From assembly GCA_026394195.1 (NCBI GenBank), contig JAPKYS010000054.1, forward strand, positions 84,583-118,992: a DNA stretch of 34,410 bases. Direction: 5' to 3'. The first letter of the stretch is position 1. Every line of letters begins with the position of its first letter. Both the position numbers and the translations under genes were made by a program. The stretch comes from a bacterium (GTDB lineage Bacteria; Electryoneota; B3-LCP). The notes under the pieces are model-generated. The model did not search any database, was not told where the DNA came from, and saw only the letters and a list, made by a program, of their open reading frames with translations. Positions 33,116-34,410 of the stretch are shown piece after piece.

Positions 33116-33144
33116 TTGACTTTCCTCAATAAATAAATTATATT
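33116..33144 (+). promoter_or_regulatory. Candidate sigma70-type promoter of the adaptor gene
   Basis: TTGACT (33116-33121), exactly 17 nt, then TATATT (33139-33144), five of six matches in both boxes. The predicted start near 33151 would leave a leader of only about 22 nt before the ATG at 33173, with no Shine-Dalgarno in it. Confidence 0.65.
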
Positions 33145-33172
33145 TGGAGATGAAGAAATTCCGTCTGGCGCC

Positions 33173-34243
33173 ATGATGAGATTATTACTACTCCCCCGAA
33201 CCGCAGTTCTGGTATTTTGCCTCCTGCTTAATTTCATAAGCCCGGGATGCAAGAAGGCCAAGGATGCGGACGCTCCTGACCAGATGCCCGTGCCGGTTAT
33301 TACGACCATTATCCAAAAGCGTACTGTCGCCCGCCCAGTTCAGTGCCGGGGAATCGTGTACCCACAGCAGCAACGAGAGTTGTATTTCCTTTCTGCCGGG
33401 CGGCTGGCGGCACAGCGGGTGCCGGAAGGTCGTTTGGTGTCCAAAGGAGATACCATTGCCGCTCTTGACCTGAAACAGCTCAGAATGAACAGGTTGAGCG
33501 CTCAAACCGAGCTGAACGCCGCCCGCTCAGAATTGGCAAGGAAAAGAAAATTGCTGCAAGACAGCCTTTGCACTCAGCGTGATTGCGACGAAATCAGCGC
33601 TAAAATTACCAGGCTAAAAGTGCCCTATCAGCAAGCTGTCGAGGAATTCAATAAAGCTCTGATCTTTTCTCCGGAAAACGGCCGCTTAGCCAAATGGTAT
33701 GTTTTCCCCGGCGACAGCATCTATCCCGGCAAGCCGGTTGCGCTACTGATAGACCCCGGACCCGAAGCCATAGCCCGAGTAGAGCTTTCCGAGGTGGACT
33801 ATCACCGGGTAAAAGATGGCGATTCAGCCGTCGTGAATATGGTCGATAACCCACACTTCCCACTCAAGGGGGTGGTTAAAAGCCGCAGCCTGGCCAAGAC
33901 CGTCACAGAGCTGCCTTACATCGCTGACCTTTATTTCGAGAATCCCGGTGGAATCGCCAGCCTGGGACAGCAGGTCACGGCTACGATTTACACGAAAATC
34001 ATGGAATCTCTGGTGCTGGTTCCTAAAGATGTTCTGATCGAACGAGAACCCCATTCAGCCACCGTATTTCTTACGGATGAGAAGAACAAATACGCCGTGC
34101 GCAGATACGTCGTCACAGGTCCTGAGGTTGGAGATGACATAATTATCGAAAAGGGGTTGCATGATGGCGAACGATTGATTACTTTCGGTATTGAAAGGCT
34201 GAAAAACAGCACTCGTATCATGGTCGTAGGTGGGAAACCGTAA
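33173..34243 (+). CDS. RND/HlyD-type periplasmic adaptor (membrane fusion) protein, probable lipoprotein
   Basis: This 356-residue protein starts with a hydrophobic leader and ISPGC, a non-canonical but plausible lipobox (Cys 25). The adaptor plan follows: a first lipoyl half (RELYFLSAGRLAAQRVPEGRLVSKGDTIAALDL, cut here as separate strands), a short alpha-hairpin (about 100-160; RLSAQTELNAARSELARKRK) and a second lipoyl half (FSPENGRLAKWYVFPGDSI). The beta-barrel comes next (ARVELSEVDYHRVKDGDS) and a membrane-proximal domain (VLVPKDVLIERE, then GLHDGERLITFG). Such proteins link an inner-membrane pump to an outer-membrane channel. The hairpin is short, typical of lipid-anchored RND adaptors. 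The start is ATG 33173 or the next codon, without a clear Shine-Dalgarno. No pump or channel gene follows; a probable insertion sequence begins about 30 bp past the stop, so the operon may be interrupted. Confidence 0.85.
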   Translation: MMRLLLLPRTAVLVFCLLLNFISPGCKKAKDADAPDQMPVPVITTIIQKRTVARPVQCRGIVYPQQQRELYFLSAGRLAAQRVPEGRLVSKGDTIAALDLKQLRMNRLSAQTELNAARSELARKRKLLQDSLCTQRDCDEISAKITRLKVPYQQAVEEFNKALIFSPENGRLAKWYVFPGDSIYPGKPVALLIDPGPEAIARVELSEVDYHRVKDGDSAVVNMVDNPHFPLKGVVKSRSLAKTVTELPYIADLYFENPGGIASLGQQVTATIYTKIMESLVLVPKDVLIEREPHSATVFLTDEKNKYAVRRYVVTGPEVGDDIIIEKGLHDGERLITFGIERLKNSTRIMVVGGKP

Positions 34244-34271
34244 CCAAATGATGAGATTATAAGATTAAAAG

Positions 34272-34410
34272 TGGTTCTTCGCTATTTTGAATGGGTAAAG
34301 GTTGATTAAGTCGAGATTTTTAATTATACTAGGGAACACTCATCAAACTGGAGGTTCCCGATGCAATCCCCGACGGAAGACTTGTTTGCGCAGGCTTTAG
34401 GTTTAGAGAA
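34272..34410 (+). mobile_element. Probable left end of an insertion sequence (perhaps ISL3-like), cut by window edge
   Basis: The stretch beginning GGTTCTTCGCTATTTTG at 34272 resembles the G-rich start plus CTTCG/TATTT pattern of ISL3-type terminal repeats. About 90 bp later it is followed by a well-formed translation start whose first 16 residues look like an ISL3-type transposase. The other end and any target duplication are outside the window. This call rests on memory of the family's pattern, not on an alignment. Confidence 0.35.
34361..34410 (+). CDS. Start of a gene, possibly an ISL3-family transposase (cut by window edge)
   Basis: An ATG at 34361 with GGAGG 6 nt upstream opens a frame that runs to the window end. 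Only MQSPTEDLFAQALGLE is visible. The LFxxALGLE pattern recalls the N-terminus of ISL3 transposases, which usually goes on with a PW(x)V strand. GGGAAC (34332-34337) and GTTCCC (34354-34359) form a 6-bp stem whose loop and 3' arm hold the ribosome binding site, a possible brake on transposase translation. That it is a real gene start is likely; its identity is tentative. Confidence 0.5.
   Translation, partial: MQSPTEDLFAQALGLE

Noticed and set aside
33150..33176. An eight-codon upstream frame (MKKFRLAP) ending at the adaptor start
   Set aside because: It begins at or before the predicted transcription start, so a leader peptide is unlikely. The GGAG before it falls in the promoter region and would not be transcribed.
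34244..34410. A terminator directly after the adaptor gene
   Set aside because: No stem followed by a T-run is present; the only stem (34332-34359) surrounds the next gene's ribosome binding site.

Overview
The window looks like chromosomal DNA of a Gram-negative bacterium in or near the FCB superphylum, probably an uncultured lineage of the KSB1, Zixibacteria, Marinimicrobia or Calditrichota kind. The reasons are secreted proteins ending in type IX secretion (T9SS)-like domains (NYPNPFNPETTIRF, PNPFNSSARF), a PorV/PorQ-family outer-membrane protein, a TonB-dependent receptor with a carboxypeptidase-regulatory N-terminal domain, several lipoproteins, and a cytochrome b/Rieske complex paired with multiheme cytochromes. 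Candidate promoters are of the TTGACx-N17-TATATT kind rather than the -33/-7 type of Bacteroidota. No phylogenetic marker is present, so the lineage is an inference.

Layout. (1) 1-2566: a minus-strand glycan/glycolipid cluster of two related GT2 glycosyltransferases flanking a UPF0104 flippase-like membrane protein, with a candidate promoter at 2538-2566. (2) 2735-7469: a plus-strand alkaline-phosphatase/phosphoglycerate-mutase-superfamily metalloenzyme overlaps a GT-C-like membrane protein with C-terminal TPRs. A second membrane protein with a TPR tail converges on it, and the two 3' ends overlap. (3) 7451-25006: a probable minus-strand surface operon of about 17.5 kb, running from a candidate promoter near 25.0 kb to a strong intrinsic terminator at 7451-7477. 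Its order is TonB receptor with a calcium-loop insert, beta-helix lipoprotein, 930-aa secreted protein, giant T9SS-type beta-helix protein, small TPR-like lipoprotein, PorV-like protein, and large lipoprotein with a GATase1-like region. (4) 25200-27010: a 50-codon acidic ORF with an excellent ribosome binding site, convergent with a T9SS-type protein built from seven repeats of exactly 52 residues. (5) 27322-30857: a respiratory module of Rieske protein, b6-type cytochrome b and a membrane-anchored nine-heme cytochrome c, preceded by a separately promoted tetraheme c554-like cytochrome. (6) 31129-34410: an orphan single-domain response regulator, a UMF1-type MFS transporter, an RND/HlyD-type adaptor lipoprotein, and at the right edge the probable beginning of an insertion sequence, perhaps ISL3-like.

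The most interesting part is the surface operon. A TonB receptor carries about 320 residues with nine calcium-loop motifs inside its barrel region. It is co-oriented with T9SS-type secreted proteins, a PorV-like protein and three lipoproteins, and no SusD-like partner is visible. The second notable system is the bc-type complex, where a nine-heme cytochrome stands in the place of cytochrome c1 or f.
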